Part shown: one piece after another, positions 10,114-18,259 of the stretch
Position numbering within the stretch: position 1 is the first letter of the stretch
Layout: each line of letters begins with the position of its first letter
Assembly: GCF_009908315.1 (NCBI RefSeq)
Contig: NZ_JAAATW010000002.1
Location: forward strand, 682,001-746,000
DNA length: 64,000 nucleotides
Reading direction: 5' to 3'
From: Paragemmobacter ruber
GTDB lineage: Bacteria; Pseudomonadota; Alphaproteobacteria; Rhodobacterales; Rhodobacteraceae
The notes under the pieces: model-generated
Seen by the model: the letters and a program-made list of their open reading frames with translations, nothing else
Database searches by the model: none
Told to the model about the DNA's origin: nothing
Position numbers and translations under genes: made by a program

Positions 10114-10800
10114 ATGGTCCATCAACCCAAGGTCCTGCTGGTCGAGGATGAATTCGCCCAGCGCGAAGTGCTTGCCTACAACCTCGAGGCCGAAGGGTTC
10201 GACGTGATCCAAGCCGACAATGGCGAGGATGCGCTGCTACTGGTGGATGAAGACCATCCCGATATGATCATCCTCGATTGGATGATGCCCAAAGTGTCGG
10301 GGATCGAGGTCTGCCGCCGCTTGAAGATGCGCCCCGAAACCCGCACGATCCCGGTGATCATGCTGTCGGCCCGCGCCGATGAGGTGGACCGCGTCCGCGG
10401 GCTTGAAACCGGGGCAGATGACTATGTCATCAAGCCCTATTCGATGGTGGAACTGATGGCCCGCGCACGGGCCCAGATCCGCCGTGTCCGGCCTTCGACG
10501 ATGGGCGTGGTGCTGGAATTCGAAGGCATCCGGCTGGATACCGAAACCCACCGCGTCTTCCGCGGGGACAAGGTGCTCAAGCTGGGGCCGACCGAATTTC
10601 GCCTGCTGACCGCCTTCATGGAAAAGCCGGGCCGTGTCTGGTCGCGCGAACAGCTTCTGGATCGTGTCTGGGGCCGCGACATCTATGTCGATACCCGTAC
10701 CGTCGATGTTCATGTGGGCCGCCTGCGCAAGGCGCTCTGCGTGCATGGCGATGATGATCCGGTCCGCACCGTGCGCGGATCGGGCTACGCGCTGGGCTGA
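10114..10800 (+). CDS. phoB: Phosphate regulon response regulator PhoB
   Basis: OmpR-type response regulator of the phosphate-starvation regulon, 228 residues (E. coli PhoB has 229). The receiver domain has ED at 11-12, the phospho-acceptor Asp55 in MIILDWMMP and the conserved Lys in YVIKPY. The C-terminal winged helix includes LGPTEFRLLTAFMEKPGRVWSREQLL. The ATG at 10114 has GGAG (10104-10107) upstream; the ATG at 10102 contains that same GGAG. It ends the pst operon. The partner kinase gene phoR is not in this window. Confidence 0.93.
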   Translation: MVHQPKVLLVEDEFAQREVLAYNLEAEGFDVIQADNGEDALLLVDEDHPDMIILDWMMPKVSGIEVCRRLKMRPETRTIPVIMLSARADEVDRVRGLETGADDYVIKPYSMVELMARARAQIRRVRPSTMGVVLEFEGIRLDTETHRVFRGDKVLKLGPTEFRLLTAFMEKPGRVWSREQLLDRVWGRDIYVDTRTVDVHVGRLRKALCVHGDDDPVRTVRGSGYALG

Positions 10801-10902
10801 GGTCTGCCTGATTTTCGGGCGGCCCTCCGCGCCCGCCCTGACCGGCGCCATTCATTCCGCTTTGTCTTGCCCTGCCTGATAACATTTTAATTTCAATGAC
10901 TT

Positions 10903-10929
10903 GGCCGCATCCCGTACAGGGGTGCGGCC
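10903..10929 (+). terminator. Terminator after phoB
   Basis: GGCCGCATCCC / GGGGTGCGGCC form an 11-bp stem with one wobble pair and the loop GTACA, followed by TTGTATCGTTT. It is the end of the pst-phoUB operon and lies before the phn Pho-box region. Confidence 0.6.
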
Positions 10930-10962
10930 TTGTATCGTTTCGATGACGCTTTCACGATGAAG

Positions 10963-11002
10963 AAGTCATTGAACGTTCACAGACCGGAAATCGTGCTGTC
11001 AT
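10963..11002 (+). promoter_or_regulatory. Pho-box-like repeats upstream of phnC
   Basis: Seven-base units AAGTCAT (10963), CGTTCAC (10974), a degenerate CGGAAAT (10985) and CTGTCAT (10996) repeat at exact 11-base steps, the phasing of PhoB sites. The last unit is a perfect half-site. This suggests the phn transporter belongs to the same PhoB regulon as pstS. Confidence 0.55.
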
Positions 11003-11044
11003 AAACCCCCGCTAGCAAGGCGCCAGTCAAAGGGGAGACGGCCC

Positions 11045-11869
11045 ATGCTGCTTGAAGCGCGCAATGTCACACGCCTGTTCGGCCAGAAGGCCGCTGTCGA
11101 CACTGTCAGCTTCACCATCGAAAAGCCGGGCTTCATCGGCATCATCGGCCGGTCCGGCGCGGGCAAATCCACCTTCCTGCGCATGATGAACCGCCTGACC
11201 GATGCCTCCTCGGGCGAACTCCTGTTCGAAGGGCGCAACATCCTCGCGCTCGAGGGCAAGGAAAAGCGCGCCTGGCAGGGCCAGTGCGCCATGATCTTCC
11301 AGCAGTTCAACCTCGTGCCGCGCGCCGATGTGGTGTCGAACGTCCTGCACGGCACGCTGGCGCGGCGCGGCATGCTGCCGTCCATGTTCGGCTTCTGGCC
11401 GGATGACGACACGCTCAAGGCGCTTGCGATCCTTGACCGGCTCGGCATCGGCGAACAGGCCCCCAAACGGGCCGAGGCGCTGTCGGGCGGCCAGCAGCAG
11501 CGCGTCGCCATCGCCCGCGCCCTGATGCAGGATCCCAAGGTCATCCTTGCCGATGAACCCATCGCCAGCCTTGATCCGATGAACGCGCAGGTCGTGATGG
11601 ATACGCTGCGCCGCATCCACGATGAGGATGGCCGTCTGGTCATCGCCAACCTCCACACGCTCGATACCGCGCGCCGCTATTGCGACCGCGTGATCGGGAT
11701 GCGCGACGGGCGCGTGGTGTTCGACGGCACCCCCGATCAACTCACCACCGGGGTCGCCCGCGACATCTACGGTGCCGACGCGTCGTTCAACGAAAGCGCG
11801 ACCTCCACCTCCATCGACCGGCTCGGCACCGCGGGTGACGATGCCTATGCCGACAGGATGCTGGCCTGA
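11045..11869 (+). CDS. phnC: Phosphonate ABC transporter ATPase PhnC
   Basis: ATPase of the phosphonate importer, 274 residues. Walker [10 protein letters not shown] is at 35-43, the signature LSGGQQQRV is near 146, and Walker B is [13 protein letters not shown]. The Q-loop [11 protein letters not shown] is characteristic of PhnC. The start follows AAAGGGGAGACG. It is first in phnCDEE behind Pho-box repeats. Confidence 0.92.
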   Translation: MLLEARNVTRLFGQKAAVDTVSFTIEKPGFIGIIGRSGAGKSTFLRMMNRLTDASSGELLFEGRNILALEGKEKRAWQGQCAMIFQQFNLVPRADVVSNVLHGTLARRGMLPSMFGFWPDDDTLKALAILDRLGIGEQAPKRAEALSGGQQQRVAIARALMQDPKVILADEPIASLDPMNAQVVMDTLRRIHDEDGRLVIANLHTLDTARRYCDRVIGMRDGRVVFDGTPDQLTTGVARDIYGADASFNESATSTSIDRLGTAGDDAYADRMLA

Positions 11870-11918
11870 TTTTCCCACCCGGCCCCTGTCCGGGGGCCAT
11901 TCACAACGGAGACTTCCG

Positions 11919-12821
11919 ATGAAGCGACTGCTTGCCCTTCTCGTTGCCACCACCACCCTCGCCGGTGCCGCACAGGCGCAGGAGATCACCGAATTCAACA
12001 TTGGCATCCTCGGCGGCGAAAACGCGCAGGACCGCCTGACCTCGCAGGAATGCTACCGCGCCAAGATCGAGGCCGAGCTGGGCGTTCCGGTCAAGCTGTT
12101 CACCCCCGCCGACTATGACGGCGTGATCCAGGGCCTGCTGGGCGGCACGCTTGACATGGCCTGGCTCGGCGCGTCCGCCTATGCCAAGATCTACCTGACC
12201 GACCCCGCCGCCGTGGAACTTGCGCTGACCAAGCAGAACATTGACGGCTCGACCGGCTACTACTCCATCGGCTTTGCGCGCAAGGATGCGGGCATCACCT
12301 CGATGGAAGATGCGGCGGGCAAGTCCTTTGCCTTTGCCGATCCGAACTCCACCTCCGGCTACCTCGTCCCGGGCGCGGAACTGACCGAAAAGTTCGGCAA
12401 CCTGCAGGAATATTTCGGGGAAGTGAAATTCTCCGGCGGCCATGAGCAGACCATCGTCGGCGTCGCCAATGGCGATTTCGATGCCGGCGTGTCGTGGGCC
12501 GATGGCCTGGGCAACTGGGAAGACGGCTACAACTCGGGCGCCTTCCGCCGCGCCGCCGATGCGGGCCTCGTGGACATGAACGACATCGTGGAAATCTGGA
12601 GATCGAAGCTGATCCCCGAAGGCCCGATGGTCGTGCGTTCGGCGCTGCCCGCCGATGTGAAGGCCAAGGTCATCGCTCTGACCGACACGCTGTGGCAGAC
12701 CGATGCCGAATGCGCCTATGGCGTGGCCGCAGGTGAGGCGAAGGATTTCGTCCCCGTCACGCATGCCGAATACGAAGGCGTGGTCGCGGCGCGCAAGCTC
12801 GAAGAAGCCGCGACCAACTGA
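11919..12821 (+). CDS. phnD: Phosphonate ABC transporter, periplasmic binding protein PhnD
   Basis: Periplasmic phosphonate-binding protein, 300 residues. A signal peptide of about 20 residues ends AAQAQ. FNIGILGGENAQDRL opens the mature domain, and LDMAWLGASAYAKIY and FAFADPNSTSGYLVPG are typical ligand-pocket segments of the PhnD family. The ATG at 11919 follows CGGAGACTTCCG. A terminator-like hairpin separates it from phnE. Confidence 0.92.
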   Translation: MKRLLALLVATTTLAGAAQAQEITEFNIGILGGENAQDRLTSQECYRAKIEAELGVPVKLFTPADYDGVIQGLLGGTLDMAWLGASAYAKIYLTDPAAVELALTKQNIDGSTGYYSIGFARKDAGITSMEDAAGKSFAFADPNSTSGYLVPGAELTEKFGNLQEYFGEVKFSGGHEQTIVGVANGDFDAGVSWADGLGNWEDGYNSGAFRRAADAGLVDMNDIVEIWRSKLIPEGPMVVRSALPADVKAKVIALTDTLWQTDAECAYGVAAGEAKDFVPVTHAEYEGVVAARKLEEAATN

Positions 12822-12838
12822 TCCTCCTTTCCCCCACT

Positions 12839-12869
12839 GGCCGGGCCATGCGATGGCCCGGCCTTTTTT
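12839..12869 (+). terminator. Rho-independent terminator between phnD and phnE
   Basis: A perfect 11-bp stem GGCCGGGCCAT / ATGGCCCGGCC with loop GCG and then TTTTTT. It is a textbook intrinsic terminator inside the phn operon, 17 bases after the phnD stop, so permease expression depends on read-through. Confidence 0.9.
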
Positions 12870-12893
12870 CGTATCCTCAGCGAAAGAGAAGCG

Positions 12894-13775
12894 ATGGTCG
12901 ACATTGCCTTCGGACCCGAGCCGGGAAAGAAACCGGCCCATAGCACCGCCAATGCCGAAGCCTATCTCGCCGCACAGCGCCGCAAGCGGATGTATGGTGG
13001 GGTTCTGCTGATCTTCTTTGTGGCCGCCATGGCCTCGGGCTTTCTTGTCGCGCAGGATCGCAATGCCGGGGATTTTATGGATGGGCTGCAGCGTCTGGGT
13101 GATTTCCCCTCCGAAGTGCTGACCGAGGCCTGGGCCAAGCGCGGCAACCTGCCGGGGCTGATGTGGGCGGCGCTGCCGTCGCTGATCGAAACGGTGAATA
13201 TCGCGCTGGTCTCTACCCTGATCGGGGCGCTGGCCGCCTGTATCCTGTCGCTTCTGATGACGCGGGGTCTGGCGCGCTTTCCCCGCTTGATCCCCTATCT
13301 GCGCCGCCTGACCGATGGCATGCGCGCCTTTCCCGAAATCGTCATCGCGCTGGTGCTGATCTACATCCTGGGCGGCGGGCCGGTTCCCGCCATGATCGCC
13401 ATCGCCGTCCACACTGCGGGCGCGCTGGGCAAGCTGTTTTCCGAAGTGGCCGAGAATGCCGATCTGAAACCGGTCGAGGGGCTGTCCTCCGTGGGCGCCA
13501 CCTGGGGCCAGCAGATGTGGTTCGGCATCCTGCCGCAGGTCGCGCCGAACTGGCTGTCCTATGCGCTGCTGCGGTTCGAAATCAACGTCCGCGCCTCGGC
13601 CATCCTTGGCTTCGTGGGTGCAGGCGGGATCGGCTACGAGCTCAAGATCGCCATGCAATGGGGCGGGGGGCGGTATGATCAGGTTGTCGCCATCTTCCTT
13701 GTCCTTTTCCTGACCATCGTCGTGATCGACCAGCTGTCCGATCGCGGCCGCGAAAAACTCGTGACGGGGCGCTGA
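12894..13775 (+). CDS. phnE: Phosphonate ABC transporter permease PhnE (first copy)
   Basis: Inner-membrane permease, 293 residues. The N-terminal cytoplasmic tail of about 30 residues contains a charged AAQRRKRMY segment, followed by hydrophobic helices. The PhnE-type coupling loop is NADLKPVEGLSSVGATWGQQ, followed by VRASAILGFVGAGGIGYEL, which is highly conserved in PhnE. It lies 1 base before the second permease gene. Confidence 0.9.
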   Translation: MVDIAFGPEPGKKPAHSTANAEAYLAAQRRKRMYGGVLLIFFVAAMASGFLVAQDRNAGDFMDGLQRLGDFPSEVLTEAWAKRGNLPGLMWAALPSLIETVNIALVSTLIGALAACILSLLMTRGLARFPRLIPYLRRLTDGMRAFPEIVIALVLIYILGGGPVPAMIAIAVHTAGALGKLFSEVAENADLKPVEGLSSVGATWGQQMWFGILPQVAPNWLSYALLRFEINVRASAILGFVGAGGIGYELKIAMQWGGGRYDQVVAIFLVLFLTIVVIDQLSDRGREKLVTGR

Positions 13776-13776
13776 C

Positions 13777-15099
13777 ATGACCGCAAGCCTTGCTCCCACG
13801 GCCGCCGCGCCGATCCTCGCCCGGATGCACCGCCGCCGCCTGATCGCGCTGTCGGTGCCCGCCGTGATCCTTGCCTATCTTGTTTACATCTTCTTCAGCT
13901 TTGACATCCCCGGCCTCGCGCAGCGCGCGCGGATGGACAATGCCGTGATCCTGATGTCCGACTTCGTGTCGCACAAGGTGCACGTCTCGCGCGACAACCG
14001 CAGTGGCGCTGTCGTCACCGCGATCGAGGGCGAGGCGAAGGGAACCTATCCCGCAGGCGTGCATCCCGACTGGGTCACGGTGCAGGGCGACAGCACCACC
14101 ATCAATCTGGGCGATGGCCATGTCGTCACCTACGATCCCGCCGGCGCGCGCTACGATATCCCGGGCTACGGTCTTGTCGACATCCGCCCCGAAGGCGGCC
14201 GCCTTGCGCTGACCGCGCCCGAACCGCTGCCCGATTGGATCAACGCTTCGGGCAACCGGGTCACGGTCACCACCGATGCGGGCCGCTTCACCTATACCCG
14301 GTCGCGGGTGGAAACCTTCCGCTACTTCTACGGGTGGGAGCTCTTCTTCTTCGACCTGAACAGCCCCTTCCACGGGCGCGGTTTCTTTGAACTCGCGGGT
14401 CTGGCCCTCTGGGGCGACCGGGTGGATCCCGAACGCGCCAACATCGTCGGCATGGCGCAGGATTTCTGGAACAACGAGATGTGGCGCCACCGTGATGTCG
14501 CCTGGTCGATCTTCGAGACGATGCTGATGGCCTTTTTGGGCACGTTCGGCGCCGCCATCGTTTCGCTGCCCCTCGCCTTCATCGCCGCGCGCAACTTCAA
14601 CGTCCTTGCCCCCATCCGCTTTGGCCTGCGCCGGGTGTTCGACTTTGTCCGCGGTGTGGACAGCCTGATCTGGACCATCATCCTTGCCCGCGCCTTCGGG
14701 CCGGGGCCGATGACCGGGGCGCTGGCCATCCTGATCACCGATATCGGCAGCTTTGGCAAAACCTTCTCGGAAGCGCTGGAAAACATTGATGAAAAGCAGG
14801 TGGAAGGCATCCGCTCCACCGGCGCCAATGCCCTGCAAAGGGCGCGCTTCGGGGTGATCCCGCAGGTGATGCCCGTGCTGCTCAGCCAGGTGCTCTACTA
14901 CTTCGAATCGAACACCCGCAGCGCCACCGTGGTGGGGGCCATCGTCGGCGGCGGCATCGGGCTGATGCTGACACAGGCCATCCAGACGCAGAAGGATTGG
15001 GAAGAGGTCGCCTATTACATGGTCCTCATCATCCTGATGGTCATGGCGATGGACAGCCTGTCGGGCTGGCTGCGGCGCAAGCTGATCAAGGGCGAGTGA
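13777..15099 (+). CDS. phnE: Phosphonate ABC transporter permease PhnE (second copy, extended)
   Basis: A 440-residue permease paralogous to the preceding gene. The first membrane segment (about residues 25-45) is followed by an extra periplasmic-type domain of about 190 residues, then the PhnE core with NIDEKQVEGIRSTGANALQR and TRSATVVGAIVGGGIGL. Paired PhnE subunits, one extended like this, are common in alphaproteobacterial phn operons, so a heterodimeric channel is likely. Confidence 0.88.
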   Translation: MTASLAPTAAAPILARMHRRRLIALSVPAVILAYLVYIFFSFDIPGLAQRARMDNAVILMSDFVSHKVHVSRDNRSGAVVTAIEGEAKGTYPAGVHPDWVTVQGDSTTINLGDGHVVTYDPAGARYDIPGYGLVDIRPEGGRLALTAPEPLPDWINASGNRVTVTTDAGRFTYTRSRVETFRYFYGWELFFFDLNSPFHGRGFFELAGLALWGDRVDPERANIVGMAQDFWNNEMWRHRDVAWSIFETMLMAFLGTFGAAIVSLPLAFIAARNFNVLAPIRFGLRRVFDFVRGVDSLIWTIILARAFGPGPMTGALAILITDIGSFGKTFSEALENIDEKQVEGIRSTGANALQRARFGVIPQVMPVLLSQVLYYFESNTRSATVVGAIVGGGIGLMLTQAIQTQKDWEEVAYYMVLIILMVMAMDSLSGWLRRKLIKGE

Positions 15100-15109
15100 C
15101 GCGAAGACC

Positions 15110-15727
15110 ATGCCGAAACTTTCCCCCGACGCGCCCTTCCTGCACCCGGACGTGCAGATCGCGAACAGCACCTTCGGCGCCTATGTCGAAATCGGGCAGG
15201 GCGCGCGCGTGCAGAACAGCCGGTTCGACGATTACGCCTATTGCGACCGCTATGCCGATATCGCCAACTTCACCGTGGGACGGTTCAGCAATATCGCCGC
15301 CTTCACCCGCATCGGGCCGACGGATCACCCCTTCACCCATGCCGCCCAGCATCATTTCCTGTATCGCTCCAGCTATTACTGGGACGATGCCGAGGATGAC
15401 CCCGCCTTCTTCGCCGCCCGCGCCGCCCGGCGCGGCACGCTGGGGGCGGATTGCTGGATCGGCCATGGCGCCATCATCAAGCCCGAGGTGACGGTCGGCA
15501 TCGGGGCCATCGTGGCCTCTGGCGCGGTGGTCACGCGCGATGTGGCCCCCTTCGCCATCGTCGCGGGCGTTCCGGCCCAGCCGATCCGGTCGCGCTTTTC
15601 CGCCCCGGTGATCGACCGCCTGCTGGCGCTCGGCTGGTGGGACTGGGATCACGCCCGCCTCCGCGCGGCGCTGGACGATTTCCGCAGGCTCAAGGCCGAG
15701 GAATTTCTGGAACGCTACAACGGGTGA
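15110..15727 (+). CDS. Phosphonate-associated hexapeptide-repeat transferase
   Basis: A 205-residue left-handed beta-helix acetyltransferase-type protein. The N-terminal half has hexapeptide-like repeats (FGAYVEIGQGARVQ, GRFSNIAAFTRIGP). The C-terminal half has IGHGAIIKPEVTVGIGAIVASGAVVT and a closing helix. It belongs to the family repeatedly found beside phosphonate uptake and C-P lyase genes. The acyl acceptor is unknown; N-acetylation of an aminoalkylphosphonate is a guess from context. It is 10 bases after phnE and probably the last gene of the operon. Confidence 0.8.
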   Translation: MPKLSPDAPFLHPDVQIANSTFGAYVEIGQGARVQNSRFDDYAYCDRYADIANFTVGRFSNIAAFTRIGPTDHPFTHAAQHHFLYRSSYYWDDAEDDPAFFAARAARRGTLGADCWIGHGAIIKPEVTVGIGAIVASGAVVTRDVAPFAIVAGVPAQPIRSRFSAPVIDRLLALGWWDWDHARLRAALDDFRRLKAEEFLERYNG

Positions 15728-15731
15728 TGGG

Positions 15732-16439
15732 TCACCCCGCCGGCTTCCGCGCCACGCCCATATACAGGATCGCCGTCAGCGGCAGGCGGCCGAATGTCAG
15801 GTCCAGCCGCCGGTTCACCCCGCGCGGCCCAAGCCCGGTGATCGGCCCCGGCACCAGCCCCGCCCCGATCAGGCCCGCCCGCAACTCGCCCGGGCGGATG
15901 AACAGCGCCGGATCATGCGTCCCGCGCGGCAGAAGGCGCAGGATATCCTCGGCCACCGTCACCACCGCCAGACGCGCCAGAAGGTTGCGGTTGATCGTGT
16001 CGAACAGGAACAGCCCGCCCGGGCGCAGCACCCGCGCCACCTCGGCCAGCACCTTGTGCAGGTCCGCCACATGTTCCAGCACATCGACACAGACCACCGC
16101 ATCAAAGGCCGCATCCGCATAGGGCAGGGCCTCGCCCACGCCCACGTCATAGCCGATCCGCAGCCCTGCCGCCCGCGCATGTGCCCGTGCCGCGCCAATC
16201 GCCTCTGCAGCAGGATCAATCCCCGTCACCGCCGCGCCCCGCCGCGCCAGCGCCTCGGCCATGAAGCCCCCGGCGCAGCCCAGATCCAGCACCGCCTTGC
16301 CCGCCCAGTCGATCTGGCCGTCGAACCAGCCCAGCCGCCCGGGGACAAGGTTCTTCAACGTCCGCACCCAGCGGATGTCATCGGACCACCACCTGTCGGC
16401 CACGCGGTCATAGATCGTCAGGTCATTGCGCATCCGCAT
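15732..16439 (-). CDS. UbiG-like SAM-dependent O-methyltransferase
   Basis: A class I methyltransferase of 235 residues. SAM motif I is VLDLGCAGGFMAEAL, followed by the acidic GIDPAAEAI and the post-motif VVCVDVLEHVADL. It resembles UbiG (ubiquinone O-methyltransferase), including FDTINRNLLARLAVV near the middle, but gene context does not prove a ubiquinone role. The ATG at 16439 follows GGAGAAAG; an alternative ATG is at 16433. It overlaps the end of the upstream membrane methyltransferase gene, indicating coupling, and converges on the phn operon with a gap of only 4 bases. Confidence 0.75.
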   Translation of the reverse strand: MRMRNDLTIYDRVADRWWSDDIRWVRTLKNLVPGRLGWFDGQIDWAGKAVLDLGCAGGFMAEALARRGAAVTGIDPAAEAIGAARAHARAAGLRIGYDVGVGEALPYADAAFDAVVCVDVLEHVADLHKVLAEVARVLRPGGLFLFDTINRNLLARLAVVTVAEDILRLLPRGTHDPALFIRPGELRAGLIGAGLVPGPITGLGPRGVNRRLDLTFGRLPLTAILYMGVARKPAG

Positions 16440-17289
16440 CTTTCTCCGTCCGCCGCGGGCGCGGCAGCGCATAGGGCACCCGCGCCTGATAGCGCGCAAA
16501 GCGCGCGCCATAGCGGGCGGCAAAGCGGCGCTCTTTCAGGCGCGGGGCCAACAGGCAATAGCCGGTATAGGCGCAAGCCAGCAGCAGCTGATCCGGCGTC
16601 CAGACCGGCACGGTCCACAGCGTCAGCGCAAAGGCCACATAGATCGGCTGCCGGATCACCGCGAACAGGCCCCGCTCCGGCATGTCGGGAAAGACGGGCC
16701 GCCGCCCCGCCATCAGCGACATCCACCCCAGCGCGCCTGACTGCACCTCCGCCCCGGCATCGAAACTGGCTTTCAGCAAAAGCAACCAGCTGGCCCCATA
16801 GGCCGCCGTCACCGCCCAGAACACCGCCCCCTCCGCCCGCCACCAGACGATGCCCGACGGTGTCCACAGCGCGAACAGCGCCAGAAGCTGTAGGGATGCG
16901 ATGATCGCATAGGTCGTGGTCGCCAGCGTCGCGCCATGCGGCCCCGGCACCAGCCGGGCCACAAACCGCCCGCCCGGCCCCGTCAGCAAAGCCGAATGGG
17001 CCAGCGGGAATTGCAGGATCAGCGCCGCATTGGCCAACGCCGCCCAAGGCCAAGGCACGCGCCCAAGGCTCGCGCTCATGCCGAAGAACATCGCCGCGAT
17101 CATGGCCAGCACGGCGGCGGCAAAGACGATGTGGCAGATCACCCCCATGGCCAGTGCCAGCGCGATCCGCCCGCGCCCGGGCGCCGGGTGCAGCGCGCCG
17201 CCGATCAGCGCCAGCAGCCGCGCGATCCGCGGATCTGCGCGCAGGGCGCCCAAGCTGCCCTCGGGGCGATGATCACTGCGATCCGGCAC
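16423..17289 (-). CDS. Isoprenylcysteine-carboxylmethyltransferase-like membrane protein
   Basis: A 288-residue integral membrane protein with about six hydrophobic segments. Near the C-terminus, LFAVIRQPIYVAF followed by RLKERRFAARYGARFARYQ is the SAM-binding signature region of the ICMT/NnrU/methanethiol S-methyltransferase superfamily. The start is the GTG at 17289, which follows AAGGAGAGGCC; the open frame upstream of it has no membrane or conserved character. The substrate is not known; methylation of a thiol or lipid carboxylate is possible. It overlaps the next methyltransferase gene. Confidence 0.65.
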   Translation of the reverse strand: MPDRSDHRPEGSLGALRADPRIARLLALIGGALHPAPGRGRIALALAMGVICHIVFAAAVLAMIAAMFFGMSASLGRVPWPWAALANAALILQFPLAHSALLTGPGGRFVARLVPGPHGATLATTTYAIIASLQLLALFALWTPSGIVWWRAEGAVFWAVTAAYGASWLLLLKASFDAGAEVQSGALGWMSLMAGRRPVFPDMPERGLFAVIRQPIYVAFALTLWTVPVWTPDQLLLACAYTGYCLLAPRLKERRFAARYGARFARYQARVPYALPRPRRTEKDADAQ

Positions 17290-17779
17290 GGCCTCTCCTT
17301 GCGTTCTCTGCACACCTGATCCGCCGCGCGCCGAAATCAACGCGCTGCGGCACCGTGTCCTGCGGCACCCTGTTTGCCCGCGGCACCCCCCGAACCCTGC
17401 AAAACCCAAATGTTTCGCCCTCTCACGCCCAGTTGAACCCGGGTGAGGCGACCTGCGCCCGCCGCCGCGGCAGTCCGCTCCGGAAATCGACCCGTTTCCC
17501 TTGCACGCCGGGAACAGGCGCATTCTGGCGCGCCTTGCGCGCCGCCCTCACGCCCGCGTGATCATCCCGCCCGCCGCAGCCCGCCATGGCCCCCGCCGCG
17601 CGGTGCCCCGGCCCCCCGGGCATCCATCCCGGCGTCAGAACCCCTATCTCTGTCTCGGGATCGCCACGCCGCCCGGCAGGGAATGGCCGGTGGCGACAGC
17701 GCGGTCCCCGTGTCGGCCCCGGCCGACGGCAACTTGCGCCCCGCCCTCGCGGTGGGCGCTGGACACAGGAGAAGACGCT
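17290..17779. other. Gene-free divergent region before csbD
   Basis: About 490 bases with no credible gene. It must hold promoters for the minus-strand membrane methyltransferase and for csbD. Three loose copies of GCGGCACC lie at about 17347-17387. I could not identify a confident promoter or operator. Confidence 0.5.
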
Positions 17780-17977
17780 ATGAACTGGGACCAGATCGAA
17801 GGAAAGTGGAAGCAGCTTCGCGGCAAGGCCAAAGAACAGTGGGGCAAGCTCACCGATGATGAGCTGGACCAGATGGCCGGCAAGCGTGACCAGCTCGTGG
17901 GCAAGGTGCAAGAGAGATACGGTCTCGCCAAGGAAGAGGCCGAACGCGAAGTCGATGCCTGGGGCCGTCGCCACTGA
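17780..17977 (+). CDS. CsbD family stress-response protein
   Basis: A 65-residue CsbD-like protein: MNWDQIEGKWKQLRGKAKE at the N-terminus is the diagnostic motif, followed by a charged helical repeat. Family members are small, soluble and induced by stress or stationary phase; the biochemical role is not established. The ATG at 17780 follows AGGAG. It is monocistronic and ends before a strong terminator. Confidence 0.88.
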   Translation: MNWDQIEGKWKQLRGKAKEQWGKLTDDELDQMAGKRDQLVGKVQERYGLAKEEAEREVDAWGRRH

Positions 17978-18095
17978 CGCAAGGGCGCACGTCATCCGCG
18001 TGACGGGGGTCCAAGGCGCGGATCCGGGGGCTTCCCTCGCCCCGGCCGCGCCGCCAGCCTTCCCCAGCTGACACCCTCTCGCGCCTGATGAAGGG

Positions 18096-18125
18096 AAGGG
18101 CCGCCCCGCGAAAGGGGCGGCCCTT
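18096..18125 (+). terminator. Terminator after csbD
   Basis: A perfect 12-bp stem AAGGGCCGCCCC / GGGGCGGCCCTT with loop GCGAAA, followed by the pyrimidine-rich GCTCTGTCCCTTCCCC. It insulates csbD from the mannose-1-phosphate guanylyltransferase gene. Confidence 0.7.
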
Positions 18126-18259
18126 GCTCTGTCCCTTCCCCCGCTGCATCCCGTGCAACACCCGCGCGAAACACCTGCGCGGCAGGGTTGCCCAGCGGCG
18201 CAAAATCCGGCAACCATGCATCGCGTTCTACAGAATTGTTTAGCAAGGGTTTGGCGGCG

